This document shows positions 1 through 10,950 of a DNA stretch of 64,000 nucleotides, one piece after another. The stretch is taken from positions 1-64,000 of the forward strand of contig JAPQWV010001569.1 in the NCBI GenBank assembly GCA_027422505.1. Reading direction: 5' to 3'. Numbering within the stretch: position 1 is the stretch's first letter; each line of letters begins with the position of its first letter. The notes under the pieces are model-generated. The model did no database searches. It had not been told where the DNA came from and saw only the letters and a list, made by a program, of their open reading frames with translations. This stretch comes from Craterostigma plantagineum (taxonomy: Eukaryota; Streptophyta; Magnoliopsida; Lamiales; Linderniaceae). Position numbers and translations under genes: made by a program.

Positions 1-141
1 CATGAGTACTTGGCTAAGAAGTTTGCAAGAACAAAGATTGCTTCTTATTCAATGTGCGAAGGCGTTGGGAGGACTCTCAAGGGAAGAGATTTGAGCAGGT
101 TGAGGAATGATATCTTAACTAAAACTGGTTTTCTTGAATGA
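1..141 (+). CDS. C-terminal end of an unidentified protein (5' part outside window)
   Basis: Frame 1 is open from the first base to a TGA at 139-141 and encodes 46 residues. The peptide is basic and ends in a segment reading [20 protein letters not shown] followed by GFLE. It has the composition of a real protein end, with charged residues and no low complexity, but I do not recognise the family and give no function. The following AT-rich stretch looks like 3' UTR. An ORF of 108 codons beginning at 134 in another frame overlaps this stop and is judged spurious. Confidence 0.6.
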   Translation, partial: HEYLAKKFARTKIASYSMCEGVGRTLKGRDLSRLRNDILTKTGFLE

Positions 142-635
142 GAAAATGCAACCCAAAAAAATTTTGGAAAAAAAATATAATGTTTTTCGGTTCATCATTA
201 CAAGTGTTATGCGTGAGGTATTTAGGCTCTCTGCTTTATTGTTCACACAAGAATATGTAGAATGTAATGCAAAATCTAGTAATTTTTTTATTGGGTGCTT
301 TAATCGTTCCATTTGGCATTTGAGAAAATTTTCTTGGATGATCGACTGTCTCCAAATAGGTGTTGTTGGCTATTTAGCCTCTTATAAAAATCATTTTCTC
401 CTTGACAAAGTTACCGTTTCGTGGAGAGCGAAAAATAATGGATGGATATCGATTATTTAATCTGTATGGTAATACGTACGTAGAGAGACAAAAGACAACT
501 AAATACGAAAATTACAGATTCTTAAGGTAAGTAATTATTACACCCTGAAAATACAAGAGGCAATCCAAATTTATCATACACACACACAAACATAAGTAAC
601 CTTACAACGTAGGACATATGATGTATATAAATGGA
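142..635. other. Intergenic / 3' UTR, nothing recognised
   Basis: AT-rich spacer between two convergent genes. It probably includes the 3' UTR of the gene ending at 141 and that of the minus-strand gene ending at 636. No repeat or RNA gene was seen. Confidence 0.5.
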
Positions 636-868
636 TTATGTGGAGGAAGTATCATAGTTGTTATTACTATTATTTAATTTATTATCTTTAGCCCTCTTAC
701 TAATCCCAAAAGAACTCTTAATTTTCTCTGCAATAGTCTTACCAAACGATGCCTTCTTTGTATTTTATCGTTAGATTTGTTGTTCTTGCACGTATCATCA
801 TCTGTCTCCATAGCTCCAAAGCCTCCTTCACCCCATTGATCTGCCCAGCTCGGACCTTCCATGGCCAT
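636..868 (-). CDS. Small conserved plant protein with SWADQWG motif (one-base frameshift)
   Basis: The minus strand encodes a short protein beginning MAMEGPSWADQWGEGGFGAM, a start motif that I associate with a family of small uncharacterised plant proteins. The first frame runs to about position 755. The C-terminal part continues in another frame with KTIAEKIKSSFGISKRAKDN and stops at 636-638. The change of frame lies in the run AAAA of GATAAAATAC (minus strand, near 757-766). One more A would join both halves in a single frame of about 77 residues. I take ATG 868 as the start because it directly precedes the conserved motif. The longer upstream ORF adds only a basic lead. Function unknown. 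The frameshift is either a sequence error or a recent mutation. Confidence 0.6.
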
Positions 869-1421
869 GTTTGTTGTTTCTTTCCCTCTTCTCAACTTCA
901 TTCATTCATAAAAACGATGAGTTTTCAAATAAAAGATAATAACTAAAGATCGAGTGGAGAGTAGTAACCTTATTAGATGTCTTGAGCAGAGATCTTCGGT
1001 TGAAGAAAACTCAGAAATTATGGTAATTATTAAGGTTGTGAGAGATAACTAGAGACCCCATATTAAAAAAAAATAATTTCTAGAGTTATCTAGCCAGATA
1101 AAATATGCTTTGCCAACTCAAGCTTGCTGTGTTTTTAAGCAACGCATCAAATTCCGAATTATCACAAGTCTTTGTTTTCTTGAAAATTCATTGATGAACG
1201 AGACAAATGTTTTGTTTTTTCGGTAACACGGATATGGATATATACTGTTATTCAGGATATTCCATGATAATTTATTACTCTACTCGACGAAATGATATTT
1301 CTCAAATTAATTATGAAAAATTCATTAATCTCAAAGATTAGATATCTTTCGTTTTTCTACTTTGCAAATACATCATACCCTCCTTCATATTATTTTATTA
1401 CAAGCAGATTCAATCATTTTA
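869..1421. other. Intergenic, nothing recognised
   Basis: AT-rich spacer upstream of the SWADQWG gene and downstream of the defensin-like gene. I see no gene, repeat or RNA. Confidence 0.5.
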
Positions 1422-1743
1422 TTATTGCGCACCAACCAAGATCGCTTGCTTAGTAGAGCTCTTAGGATCTTCGCAGAAGCAAATGGTTTGCAAGCAAAAA
1501 CCTTTGCCATCGCATATGTAATCACAATCAGATGGTCTCAGACAGTGAACAAATTTTACATTCCTAGCTTCAATGATGTAAACACAGCCTGCAAATATAC
1601 GTAAAAAGTACAAAAAAAAAGAGAGAGGCGTTTTTATTAAACGATTAAAGACATATATATGTATTAGTAGATTTGAAAAATTGACAATTACATGACAGTA
1701 AAGCCACAAGTACGAGGAGAAAGTTGACCGCCTTGAGAGCCAT
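1422..1743 (-). CDS. Defensin-like cysteine-rich secreted peptide (two exons, 72 aa)
   Basis: Exon 1 runs 1743-1692 and encodes a hydrophobic signal peptide starting MALKAVNFLLVLVALLS. A GT-AG intron (1691-1589) follows. Exon 2 (1588-1422) encodes the mature peptide. Splicing in phase 1 creates a Cys codon and gives one 73-codon frame including the stop. The mature part has six cysteines spaced C-x5-C-x3-C-x5-C-x4-C-x-C. The C-x3-C and C-x-C pairs are those of the cysteine-stabilised alpha-beta (defensin-like, DEFL) fold, although the third spacing is short. Exon 1 encoding the signal peptide and exon 2 the mature domain is the usual DEFL gene structure. A role in defence or in cell-to-cell signalling (such as pollen-pistil) is possible for the family. 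Nothing here shows which. No frameshift is present. Confidence 0.72.
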
Positions 1744-2079
1744 CTACTTGGTTTTTCTTCTATTGTGGATTTTTTATGGTGAAGGGGTGATTGTATATAC
1801 TGTCGTACGTGTCTCATATGTTTAGTTATATAGAGAGAAACTGTAGAAAGAATATGCTTTCTTCTTTTTATTTTTTGTATATATTCTTTAAATAACTTTG
1901 ACTTACGAGAAAAGATTATTAAGATACAATATTATGGGTGGATATTTTGATTTTTAGGAAATGGGGCATGTGATTCGACTCTTTCAATATAACCTATAAT
2001 TGAAAAGAGCCATACCTTAATTTGATCCGTTCTGAAAAGAAACCTTCGTTTAAAACATAATAAAGTGAATCTATATAAA
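1744..2079. promoter_or_regulatory. Presumed promoter region of the defensin-like gene
   Basis: AT-rich spacer immediately 5' of the minus-strand defensin-like gene. No clear single TATA box was selected among several TATATA stretches. Confidence 0.3.
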
Positions 2080-2470
2080 AATACTCAATTGGATAAAATT
2101 TTACACATATGTATCCATGTCAGAAAATTTTACAGATAGATACCCGATTTAATTTTTACCAATTTCTTTAGTCATACCGTACATTCCCGTGTGTATATTG
2201 CGTACCATAACATATATATAAAATGCATCGTCGTACCTACGACATACCTGTGTGTTACGTAGGGCGTACCTAAATTTAGCATACGTTGTCATATAGGTGT
2301 AGCCAAATGTGTTGATATATGGTACCCAAACCGAAGTGTGTTGTACGGTGTACTTTCGGGGATCGGGTACCTATGTGCAATTCTATTAGATACCTACATA
2401 TAAAAAAATTCCGACAGAGTATAAATTACAAGTTTTTATCCAACTATGTACTTACGTGCAAAGACCCCTA
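2080..2470 (+). repeat. GTAC-rich dispersed repeat, copy 1
   Basis: About 390 bp dense in GTAC/CGTACC words, with imperfect inverted ends (TTGGATAAAATTTTAC near 2089 and the complement of TTGGATAAAAACTTG ending near 2444). Related copies lie at about 40180-40552 (same orientation) and 61543-61875 (opposite). Shared words include GGGTACCTATGTGC and ATTCCGACAGAG near the right end. It looks like a non-autonomous element with terminal inverted repeats. I cannot assign a superfamily or see a target-site duplication. Confidence 0.55.
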
Positions 2471-2938
2471 ATAATAATTATAATAATTTTGGACCTATTT
2501 TGACTCCATAAACCCAGCATATATTAAAGTTCTTGCAACTCGTGTTTGTTTATTGATAAACCTTATTTTTTAGTGGATTAGTCTTAACGTTCACCGATAT
2601 GGTTCGCCTAATTTTATCCAAATTAATGCAAATCGAGTTAGAAGTTCTACATGTTAACTACACTTCATCCTCGCCAAGATAGAACTACTGATTGAAGCAA
2701 AAGTATTGCTAGTCATTTGGTACGCAGTCGCCAAGACATTCTCATAGAGATGATTGTTCTAACTTTTTTGTAAGTTATTGTTAGGTCTCATTCTGTCGTC
2801 GCCCGATATTACAGTGACCCAATGCAGTTTGCCTTCTTATATATACATCACCTTTTCTTTTCTCTCCATCGCATTCAGTTTACTGAAAAGATATCAAGGA
2901 AGAAACAGTTGAACTACAGAAAAAAGACGAAGATATCA
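2471..2938. promoter_or_regulatory. Upstream region of the glycine-rich protein gene
   Basis: Spacer and 5' UTR. A TATATATAC motif at about 2839-2847 lies roughly 100 bp before the ATG at 2939 and is a reasonable TATA box. Confidence 0.4.
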
Positions 2939-3351
2939 ATGATGATGAAGGCCATCCTTCTCGCCTTAGCCATCTCTGCACTCGCCAGCTCAGCAAGCGG
3001 CCGGAAGTTATTACCAGCGGCGCAAGAAAACCCTGCCGGCGAAATTAAGACAACAACTTTCTATCACGGCCACTACTTTCCACCCTATGGGTGGCCCTAC
3101 GGTGGTCGCTTTGGTGGCCGCTCTGGGAGCATTGGGCTCGGGCCGGGCCTCGGAGGGTCTATAGGTGGTGGAGTTGGCTCGGCGTCGGTGGAACGGGCGG
3201 CGATGTAGGGACAGGTGGAATCGGAAGTGAAAAAAGCAGCGGCGCCGGCGGTGGTGGTGGTGGTGATGTGCCTTTCGTTGGCGTTGCGAATGGTGGCTGC
3301 TACAACGGGGCGGCAGTGGTAATGAATGGGGTTGAAAATGGGATGCATTGA
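2939..3351 (+). CDS. Secreted glycine-rich protein (one-base frameshift)
   Basis: From ATG 2939 the protein starts MMMKAILLALAISALASSASG, a good signal peptide, followed by GRKLLPAAQ, a Tyr/Pro/Phe patch and a glycine-rich tract. In this frame it ends early at 3208. The other frame continues the same glycine-rich composition (GVGGTGGDVGTGGIGSE) to a TGA at 3349-3351. The two parts join if one base is missing near 3180 in GGCTCGGCG. The intact product would be about 137 residues, the size of plant cell-wall glycine-rich proteins. Function is inferred from composition only (wall structural or defence-associated). Confidence 0.6.
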
Positions 3352-3738
3352 AAAGAGAATGATACATAAAAAGAAAATTAATATAGGCTTTCTTTATTGT
3401 GGATTTAAGGTTTATGATTTCATCCACATGGTCGAGATGATAACGTTTACAAACAACGATGAAATATGCTGATTGGAAATTCTCATGCTTTTTCATTAAA
3501 CAAATCGTTGTTTGGTAGGACGACTCTTGAACAATCCGCCCCTTTTTTATTATTTTAAAAAGTTAAAACAAAGTATAGGAAAATAATATAAAAGGAAAAT
3601 AATAGGGCTACTAGTCCACTCTACTACCTACCTAACTAAAACCAGCATTGAAGGAGCAAAAGCCAATAAAATCAATAAAAATCTTAGCTTTCGTTCGTTG
3701 CCTTCAGTCAGAGTATTGATCCAGCGAAAGAGAAGCTA
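3352..3738. other. Intergenic, nothing recognised
   Basis: 3' UTR of the glycine-rich gene and 5' region of the PMP22 gene. No repeat seen. Confidence 0.5.
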
Positions 3739-5440
3739 ATGGGGTCGGTGGCGAAAAAGGGTTGCAACAGTATTTGATACAGCTTCACGCCACCCTTTGA
3801 GGACCAAAGTGACCTCCTATTCTTTCATCGGCTTACGCCCTTCTTTTTCTTGGATTGATCGTAGTTGTACGTTGCTGTTTGAAATTCTTAAAGTTGGGAT
3901 TTTAGTTTAATTTTACTGTTCTGTTCTGTTAGGTGATAACTAGTGGGGTGTTGTCAGCTATCAGTGATATTGCAGCCCAGAAGCTGTCTGGTATTCAGAA
4001 GCTTCAGCTCAAGCGCCTTCTACTCAAAGTGGTACGTACTTCTTTATGAGGTTAATTATGTTTGGTTTACATTGATTGTTTTGTTGAACGATTTGTGCTT
4101 GTTAGAATGTAATTTTTTAAGAATGGCCCTTCTTACATCCAGCTGAAAACAATTGATCGGAAGCATATACTTAGTTTTGTATCTATTCATGATCCTTGTA
4201 CTGATTACGAAGCTTGAAAAAGCTAGTCAGTCTTTCTAACTATGTTTTCATGGAAGAGATCCATCGTACTTGCTGTAAAGAGCTGAAAGTTTTCATGCTT
4301 GAAGACCAAATGCTTATGCTATTCGACTGATCCCAGATGAACCAATGAGTGTCTTAGTATCAAGAGGGAGTTATTCATCTTCCTAATTTGTCGAAATAAC
4401 GTGTTGATTCTCTTTTATTACGATAGGCACGTTTACGTCAGATTGAATCATCCGATACCGTAACACTCTGACACTTCCGTCTAAAATTAAGTGCCAAAAT
4501 AACTTCTCTGAGCAATCTTTGGGAGATTCCCCATAACCACTGTGTAGTAGTCTTTGTCTTTCAACGTAAACGTTTTATTCTGAGTCAAGAGTGCACGACT
4601 GCAGATTTTCGGCGCTGCATATTTGGGACCTATAGGGCATTTCTTCCACATATTGCTCGACAAAATTTTCAAGGGAAAGAAGGATTCAAAGACAGTTGCC
4701 AAAAAGGTGCTTCATTATATCTCATCATATTCATTATCTATTTGGGTGTGTGTGTGTGTCTGTTGTTTAGAAAGATCTGATTTTTAATGATGTAATATGT
4801 TGGGACGGGCTAAACGAAGCAGCAGATATGAACACAAAATATCAGTGAGTTTATACAAAACGTTTCAGGTGATCGTAGAGCAGCTGACGATTTCCCCTTT
4901 GAACCACTTAGCTTTCATGATTTATTACGGCTTCATTGTTGAAGGTTGGTCCGTATATAAAACTCTCTAGCTTGTAATATATGCTGATTATTTGAATGCC
5001 CATTAGAACCTTATTTTATAACTTATCAAGCGCAATCTCATCATAATGCACAGGGAGACCGTGGATCCATGTCAAGACTAAACTCAAAAAGAATATCCAA
5101 CCGTTCAGTACACAGCATGGAGTGTATGTGACACAAATATTCATCTTACGGGCGTTCGTTTATTACATTTTTTTTATAAAAAAAAAACATCTTTACTTCC
5201 CTCACAGTTCTCTGGCCAGCTATTGGATGGATAAATCACCAATATGTGCCACTTCAGCTTCGCGTGATTGTTCACAGCGTCGTCGCTTGTTTCTGGTAAG
5301 AAAAGAACACATTTCTTCTTCTTCTTCTCTGATCATGTTTCGTAATCTCTTTCGGTGCAGTAGTTTTCACTCACTTGGATTCTTTCAGGGGCATATTTCT
5401 GAACCTACGAGCGAGGTCGATGGCTCTTACGAAAGGCTAA
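3739..5440 (+). CDS. PMP22: Peroxisomal membrane protein PMP22 (Mpv17/PMP22 family), seven exons, frameshifts
   Basis: Exons at 3739-3808, 3933-4031, 4605-4706, 4869-4944, 5054-5121, 5208-5295 and 5389-5440 follow GT-AG rules. They encode, in order, MGSVAKKG, LQQYLIQLHA, HPLRTK, VITSGVLSAISDIAAQKLSG, LGPIGHFFH, LDKIFKGKKDSKTVAKK, VIVEQLTISPLNHLAFMIYY, AIGWINHQYVPLQLRVIVHS and WGIFLNLRARSMALTKG. This is the full order of plant PMP22, a four-helix peroxisomal membrane protein of about 190 residues. Reading it requires three one-base additions, each in a short homopolymer: GGG near 3759, CC near 3790 and TT near 5104. Residues on both sides stay conserved, which argues for sequence error rather than a dead gene. 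The short last exon ends in a basic tail. Confidence 0.82.
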
Positions 5441-5879
5441 AAAACCTTCGAAAATAGTAGACGACGAGCGATCAATCAATGTGTGTCACATAGTTTGGCT
5501 GCAGTTGATTGGATGAAGACATAATCATAATATAAACTGCTCTGTTGTAATAAATCAGACCATTGTAGTTCTTTCTGGTGTTCTGTTAGCCTCAGTTATT
5601 TCCTGAATCTATATCTATGGTGATGCTTTCTTTATCTCCTCTCATTTAGTGGATTGATTTGATTCATTGTTTGTATGCTTGACAAGCTTTCGTAGCGGGC
5701 CAACCCGTCAGGGCAAATGGGCTGGCCGGTGTGGGTAATGGGTTGGGGCGGCGGGTTGTCCGAATTCAACTTAACATGTGATGTTGGATTCCTTTTATTT
5801 ATAAAGCGTTGCGACAACATAACGTATAAACGTTTTATGTATTTCCTTTCGTCTTTATCCCCACAATTTCTTGAGTTGT
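5441..5879. other. Intergenic with a GC-rich fragment at 5694-5762
   Basis: 3' UTR then spacer. The stretch around 5694-5762 (CGGGCCAACCCG, GGTTGGGGCGGCGGGTTG) is much richer in G and C than its surroundings. It resembles pieces found in plant hAT-type transposon debris, but I found no terminal repeats. Confidence 0.3.
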
Positions 5880-6022
5880 CCCCATGAGATCTTATCTCAT
5901 GACCATCGTGGATAAATTTGGGACGTGTGTTTACTAGCCCTTGGAGATCTAGTCACATCCCGGAATGAGGGCGTAAGCCCATAGCTGGTTGAGTAGGGAT
6001 ACTCGAGGGTTGTAAAAAAAAA
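5880..6022 (+). mobile_element. Diverged SINE fragment (3' part)
   Basis: The segment with TAAGCCCATAGCTGGTTGAG, GGGATACTCGAGGGTTGT and a run of nine A resembles the 3' half of the better preserved minus-strand SINE at 9210-9448 (AGCCCATAGCCGCAGTGTG, GGGATACCTAGGG, poly-A). No tRNA-like head or target-site duplication was found, so it is a truncated or old copy. Confidence 0.45.
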
Positions 6023-6319
6023 GGTCAGAGTTGAACCGCGATTTACAGCTATAGATACAATGTACGTGGACTTATGCCGCCTCGTGATTATTTGATCAAT
6101 AAAAACACTTTTTATATTTCTCCCTCTCCTACATTAATGTCATTATTTTCTCTTATCCAATATGTCAGTCAAACGTCACAATGTTTTACATGTTCTCCTA
6201 GGTGTCCCTAGCATCAATTCGAAGTCAACAAAAGCGCAAGACTTTATCATATAAACAAGGCAGGCCCTTCCAATCTTTTTTAAACCATTAAGTTAAACTA
6301 TAATCTTCATAAATTTTTA

Positions 6320-6517
6320 CTCCCTCCGATTTTATTTAAATTTCGTTTTACAGATTTCAAGACAAATATTTATCAATATTTTCAGTTTTACCTTTTAATA
6401 TTATTAAATGGAATATAATAAAAGTCTTAAGCAATTAATTAAGGTATATTAGATTTTATTCTATTTTTTAAATATGAGTACAAAAACCTTAAACGACATC
6501 TAAAAAAATTGGAGGAG
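6320..6517. mobile_element. Stowaway-type MITE
   Basis: Termini CTCCCTCCGATTTTATTTAA and (complement) CTCCTCCAATTTTTTTAG form imperfect terminal inverted repeats flanked by TA at 6318-6319 and 6518-6519. Length 198 bp and AT-rich interior fit non-autonomous Tc1/mariner (Stowaway) elements of plants. Confidence 0.7.
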
Positions 6518-6878
6518 TATATAACAATTATCCAATCGACGAGGAAGTTGCCACGAAGTCACGCGAAAAGTCTACGGCATATTAATGACATGAACGTGTC
6601 AAAGCCCGAATTTGTTGACTTCACATTACAGCGCTCTATGAAAGTTTTCGATATGTTCAAACAAAAATGGTCCTAAATATCTTTACTACAAAGTCTCCCA
6701 ATTGTCTCAATAAGGATACCAAAGAAAAGTACCTTCTTTTGCTTTCACGAAACTTGTCAATTAAATTCATGGTCCAATAATAAAACGAATATTACAATTA
6801 AAAAGCACCATTATGAAAACTACCAAATAGAAAACAATGAAGTTCATATTTAAAATCATTAAAAAACCTAATACTTAT
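6518..6878. other. 3' flank of WRKY gene, nothing recognised
   Basis: AT-rich spacer downstream of the minus-strand WRKY gene. Confidence 0.4.
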
Positions 6879-8677
6879 TTACGTGCCATGATGCTTGTTG
6901 TTGGAACCCTCAATGATCGAAGATATGGCGCGAGCTAACGCAGCCGAGAATTAGGATCCGCCGCGATCGACCCCATCGTATCACTGGCATCGACGACTTC
7001 TTTCGACATCTGTACGCCCGAAACCTCGACTGGTTATTATAATAAAGCGCTTGTCCGAAAAGCTGATGTGGCGGTGGTGTTGTTTGCAATAATAAATTAG
7101 AACTGATTGGAACGCCACGTTATTATTGCTGATGTTGTTGTTGTTCGGCGGCGTTGCGTTAGGTCCAAAGTGACTATCGGGAATGGGGCCGAGGCTGATA
7201 TTGTGGCCCGGCCATGTTATTCGATGAGAGGAAATTAGGGTTTATCATCGTAATATTACTGTTGTTGTCGGAAGTCGACATTATGGAGCCCGATAGAGCA
7301 TGTTTGCGGCTGCCGAGGTGTGTGGGCCATCGTCATGGCCGCCGCCGGCAAAGGGTGGCAGTGATTTCCCTCGTAGGTCGTTATCAATACCGTGCTGTCC
7401 TCCGCGCATCTTTGGACCTTAATTAAATATTTTCCATGAATGAATATACCATACATAAAGTGATGTGATGATCAAATATGTTAACATACTTGTTTGCGGA
7501 CGGGACAACCTATGGACATGGTGCAACGGTAATAAGCCCGAGGGAAGGGATTGCCTTTCGCCATCTTCTGACCGTATTTCCTCCATTGACAGCCGTCGGA
7601 AATCTGTGGGGAATTTCATATCGCTCCATTTAGACCCAAAAACTTTTTTATCGATTTTGTCGTAAATTGAGTATATTACTCTTACCATGGTAGCTTCTGA
7701 TCGGGCCCGAACTGAGACGCGGGCTTTGTGCAAGGTGGCTTCTTTGGATTGATCGACAATCTTCGTCGTCGGAGGATTATTATTATTACTTATTATGAGC
7801 TTAGGAGCTTTGTTAGGATGATTGTTGTTTTACATCCTTCCTCAGAACTAGGGCTTTCTTGTCTACCGATGATTGTCGTCGTCTTCCTCTTATTATTGTT
7901 ATTATTTCTCGACGGGGGCGAACCTGCAGAAATACTTCTTTCGTCCGACGAAGAATGAGATAACTGCGTAGTCGGGACTATTGTTTCTCCTTCGTTTTTG
8001 TTGTCGTTTTTTATTTCGCCATAATCGATTTGCTTTTGCTGCTGACGTGTCAGATTCATTATGTGTGTTTGAAGAGCTGCGTAGTTGTCTCTGACTTGGC
8101 TTAGCATGTATTTCAGCCTTTTATTCTCGGCGTTCATTCTTTCAAGTTCTATTTGAAGAAGCTGATCAGCCATCTGATAAAATTATCATCAGCTAGATAA
8201 TATTTGTTACAAACAATAAAGATGTATATTTTCACACACATATATCTATACAGAGAGGAAGCAAGAGAAAGACAACTCATCACCTCAATCTTTGTTCTCT
8301 TATCATCGCCCACCGTCGATTGATCGCTTCCAATATTCGCTGTTACTAGTTGCAGACCAGTCTATATATACATGCGAAAGAAAAAAACTAAAAATAACTA
8401 AAATTAAACACATTTTACACACACACGCATACACACATACATGTGATATGTGTCCATATATAATATATAAGATATATATGTATATATCACGTACGTTGAC
8501 GTCCAGTGTTCTGTGGTTATCTTCTTCTTCATGATGTTGAATTATCTCTTTCTTGAATATATCTTTATCGTTATGAAGAGACCCTTTCTTCTCAGCGAAG
8601 AAATCAACGACTTCATGATGAAGACGACGATGGTCGGAAGTAGTTTCAAGGGCGAGTCCCCATCCTTTGTTGTCCAT
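6879..8677 (-). CDS. WRKY transcription factor, group IIb-like, five exons, several one-base frameshifts
   Basis: Exons (minus): 8677-8495, 8361-8284, 8173-7686, 7603-7490, 7417-6879. Exon 3 holds the leucine-zipper-like segment ([20 protein letters not shown]) typical of WRKY6/31/42 relatives. Exons 3-5 give [32 protein letters not shown], a C-x5-C half finger (CTMSIGC) and EGNHCH, so the zinc finger is C2H2 type; the family usually has NHNH here. After it come [18 protein letters not shown] and, near the end, [15 protein letters not shown], both hallmarks of group IIb. It acts in the nucleus on W-box promoters in stress, defence or senescence. Reaching the stop requires at least seven single-base corrections (for example AAAA near 7830, GGG near 7205, TTT near 7012), all with conserved sequence on both sides. 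A TATATATA box lies at 8835-8842. Confidence 0.85.
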
Positions 8678-9196
8678 ATATGTAATACAATGTATTACAA
8701 AATCAAGAAACTAATGTATTCAAAATCAAGAAATTAATGTGTGTTGTGAATATTATTGTGATTGAAAAGGGAAAAAAAGGATAAAGGTTGTTCAAGAATC
8801 TGAGAAGTCTTTTAACGAGTGCAATGGACGTGGGTATATATAGGAGTTTCCCGAAGCATCATACTTTTTCTTTATTTATTATGCTTTTTCTTCTAAATGA
8901 GAACATGGAATTTCAAAAGTGTGTCTTGTGTGTGAAAATGAAATAGGACATTTATGTTGTAGGGTGGTGCGTCAAGGTTGGGACACCATATTCGAAGACT
9001 TTTCGAGAGAAATAATGACAAGGGGTTTCGGAGGAGTTTCATAGTTGCGACTTTACTTTGACTCGTACTTACAAAGGAGCAAATAAATCAATTTTCGAAT
9101 AAAAAACTACAGACTATAAGAATTCAAATTTAGTAAAAAGAAAATCCACCGGCCCAAACTCAGCGGCGCGTTTCACGTGATCAAAATGAATAGGTA
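8678..9196. promoter_or_regulatory. Promoter region of the WRKY gene
   Basis: TATATATA at 8835-8842 on either strand lies about 160 bp before the minus-strand ATG. No W-box cluster was noted by eye. The rest is AT-rich. Confidence 0.4.
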
Positions 9197-9209
9197 AAAG
9201 TCAACTAAT

Positions 9210-9448
9210 TTTTTTTTTTTTCGGTCCCTAGGTATCCCCACACTGCGGCTATGGGCTAATCGCCACACACTCCAGAGGCGGGACTAATCCGGGGTCAGAT
9301 GAATACTCCCAAACCCACCAACAACGATGTCATGGGCCTAAAAATGGGATTTTCCAAAGTCATGTGGGGGTGGGGTTCGAACCCCTGACCTCCTAATCAC
9401 ATGAACTTTGGATGCCTCAGCTTGGTCCACTAGAGCCAAGCTCATTGG
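9210..9448 (-). mobile_element. tRNA-derived SINE with 13-bp target-site duplication
   Basis: On the minus strand the element begins just after a copy of AAAGTCAACTAAT (9449-9461 as read on +). It contains an A-box-like TGGCTCTAGTGG and a B box within GGTCAGGGGTTCGAACCCC, and ends in a poly-A run (T run on + from 9210). The same 13 bp occur at 9197-9209. Box order, poly-A tail and perfect duplication are diagnostic of a retroposed SINE with a tRNA-like head. It is not a functional tRNA gene. Confidence 0.85.
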
Positions 9449-9469
9449 AAAGTCAACTAATAAAGGGAC

Positions 9470-10100
9470 AAGATCTCTAAAACCTCTATAAATTAATACA
9501 CTCTCTAAAATAATAAAATCTTTCGGTCCGACTTGGGTCCTTTGTAAAAATCATCAAATTCGATACGATAATAATATAATAAATTTTTGAAAAATCCCTT
9601 TAGAAATATTAGGTCCCATTCAAACTCTGAATTAATAATTTATAAAATTACAATTATAAATTGTGGTAATTGCTAAAATTGTTCTAGATTGGGTTTCACG
9701 CCAACTTTTTAAGTTGCAGTCAATAGTTCTGATATCGAGTTCTCTAGCTGCAACAAAAATTGTGAAGGGTTGTTGTCGCCACTTTGTGTCGCTTATATCT
9801 CACCCTATTGAAAGTTAGCTGAATGATACTCCAATTATATCTTGAGAGCATTTGATATTTCATTGACTAATTTTCAAACGATATTTTTCATTAATTCCAC
9901 TTTTAAATCGTTTTGAGTACATGAATAGAATTAGTGAAACATATTTAAATTCATTTATAGTCAAAACATTCTAAATTTGTTGATTTAAAGAGGTCACGCT
10001 TTTTATTAATAAAATATTAATTTATCGTATATTAATATCTCTCTAAATTAATAAAATCTCATGGTCCCGTGCTATTAATTTATAGAGGTTTTACTATACT
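9470..10100. mobile_element. pogo/Emigrant-like MITE
   Basis: The left end reads AAAACCTCTATAAATTAATA and the right end is its complement (TATTAATTTATAGAGGTTTT, near 10072-10091). Inner subterminal words CTCTAAATTAATAAAATCT also recur. These termini are those I know from Emigrant/pogo (Tc1-mariner) plant MITEs. Exact ends and the TA duplication are blurred on the left side. Confidence 0.6.
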
Positions 10101-10950
10101 ATGATTGCGTCTTTGACGACTGGGTAAGCTTATTTGATTTTGGTACGTGCCATAAAGTAATAAATTTTACTATTCAGAAAAATAGGGACAAGAAACAATG
10201 AATAAAGTTTTTGTTTGTAATAATTAAGTAAAACTAACAAAAATTTAAATCACAGTCTATTATTCTCTCATTGGATGAAGAAATAAAATGGTCCATTGTG
10301 GGCGTGCGGGTGTGAATAAAGGCTAAATTGTGACCCTTGACGCTTCATTAGGCTGCGAATTTTAAGACTTAGAAAGAATAATAAGAAGAAAAACAATCAA
10401 TATACTATATAAAGCGACTTCTCTCCTATCTATTTACACATATTTTTACATAACCATTGGGATCATATATTCATAATAACTAACATGTTGCCGCCGCCCA
10501 CACATGCCGATTTAACGTAGTGAGGGTTTTTTTCCTACTTCAATAATCTGTTTAGTTTTCTTTTATTTATTATTTTTTCTTTTCTAACAATAAAGGTTTA
10601 GTAGTGTTAAACAAGTGGACAACGTCGGTACAAAGACGTCCTAATGTCAATTTTTTAAGCGGACAAGAAATCAAAATCGCATCGAAGCAAAAGGGAAAGT
10701 TGACATACATTATTGACCTCTTTAAAGAAAAAAAAAGAGAAAAAAGAAGCCATGGACATGTGGCGTTTTTCCATGACGTAGAAAAAATGGGACCATCGAG
10801 TTTAGGTGGATTGGAAACATTTACTAATGTTATTTGATAATTTAAGAACGTAAAGCATGAAGCTATTGACAGTTGACATTAAATGGGGACACTTAACTTA
10901 GCGTGGCCTAGATTGCGAATACTTCATTAGTCAGTCATTTGATTCAAAGG
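10101..10950. other. Intergenic, no gene recognised
   Basis: AT-rich spacer between two MITEs. A 77-codon ORF at 10604-10837 has no recognisable domain and is not called. Confidence 0.4.

Noticed and set aside
134..460. 108-codon plus-strand ORF
   Set aside because: It overlaps the end of the real reading frame at 1-141 and has no recognisable features; likely 3' UTR.
3011..3496. 161-codon minus-strand ORF rich in His and Arg
   Set aside because: It is the antisense shadow of the glycine-rich gene on the plus strand.
5389..5440. A frameshift in the last PMP22 exon
   Set aside because: With the intron ending CAG at 5388, the exon reads WGIFLNLRARSMALTKG without correction.
6879..8677. Programmed frameshifting in the WRKY gene
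   Set aside because: There are too many shift sites and no slippery-site plus pseudoknot arrangement. Homopolymer sequence error explains it better.
9360..9400. Perfect tRNA B-box (GGTTCGAACCCC) on either strand
   Set aside because: There is no cloverleaf. It is part of a SINE with target-site duplication and poly-A tail.
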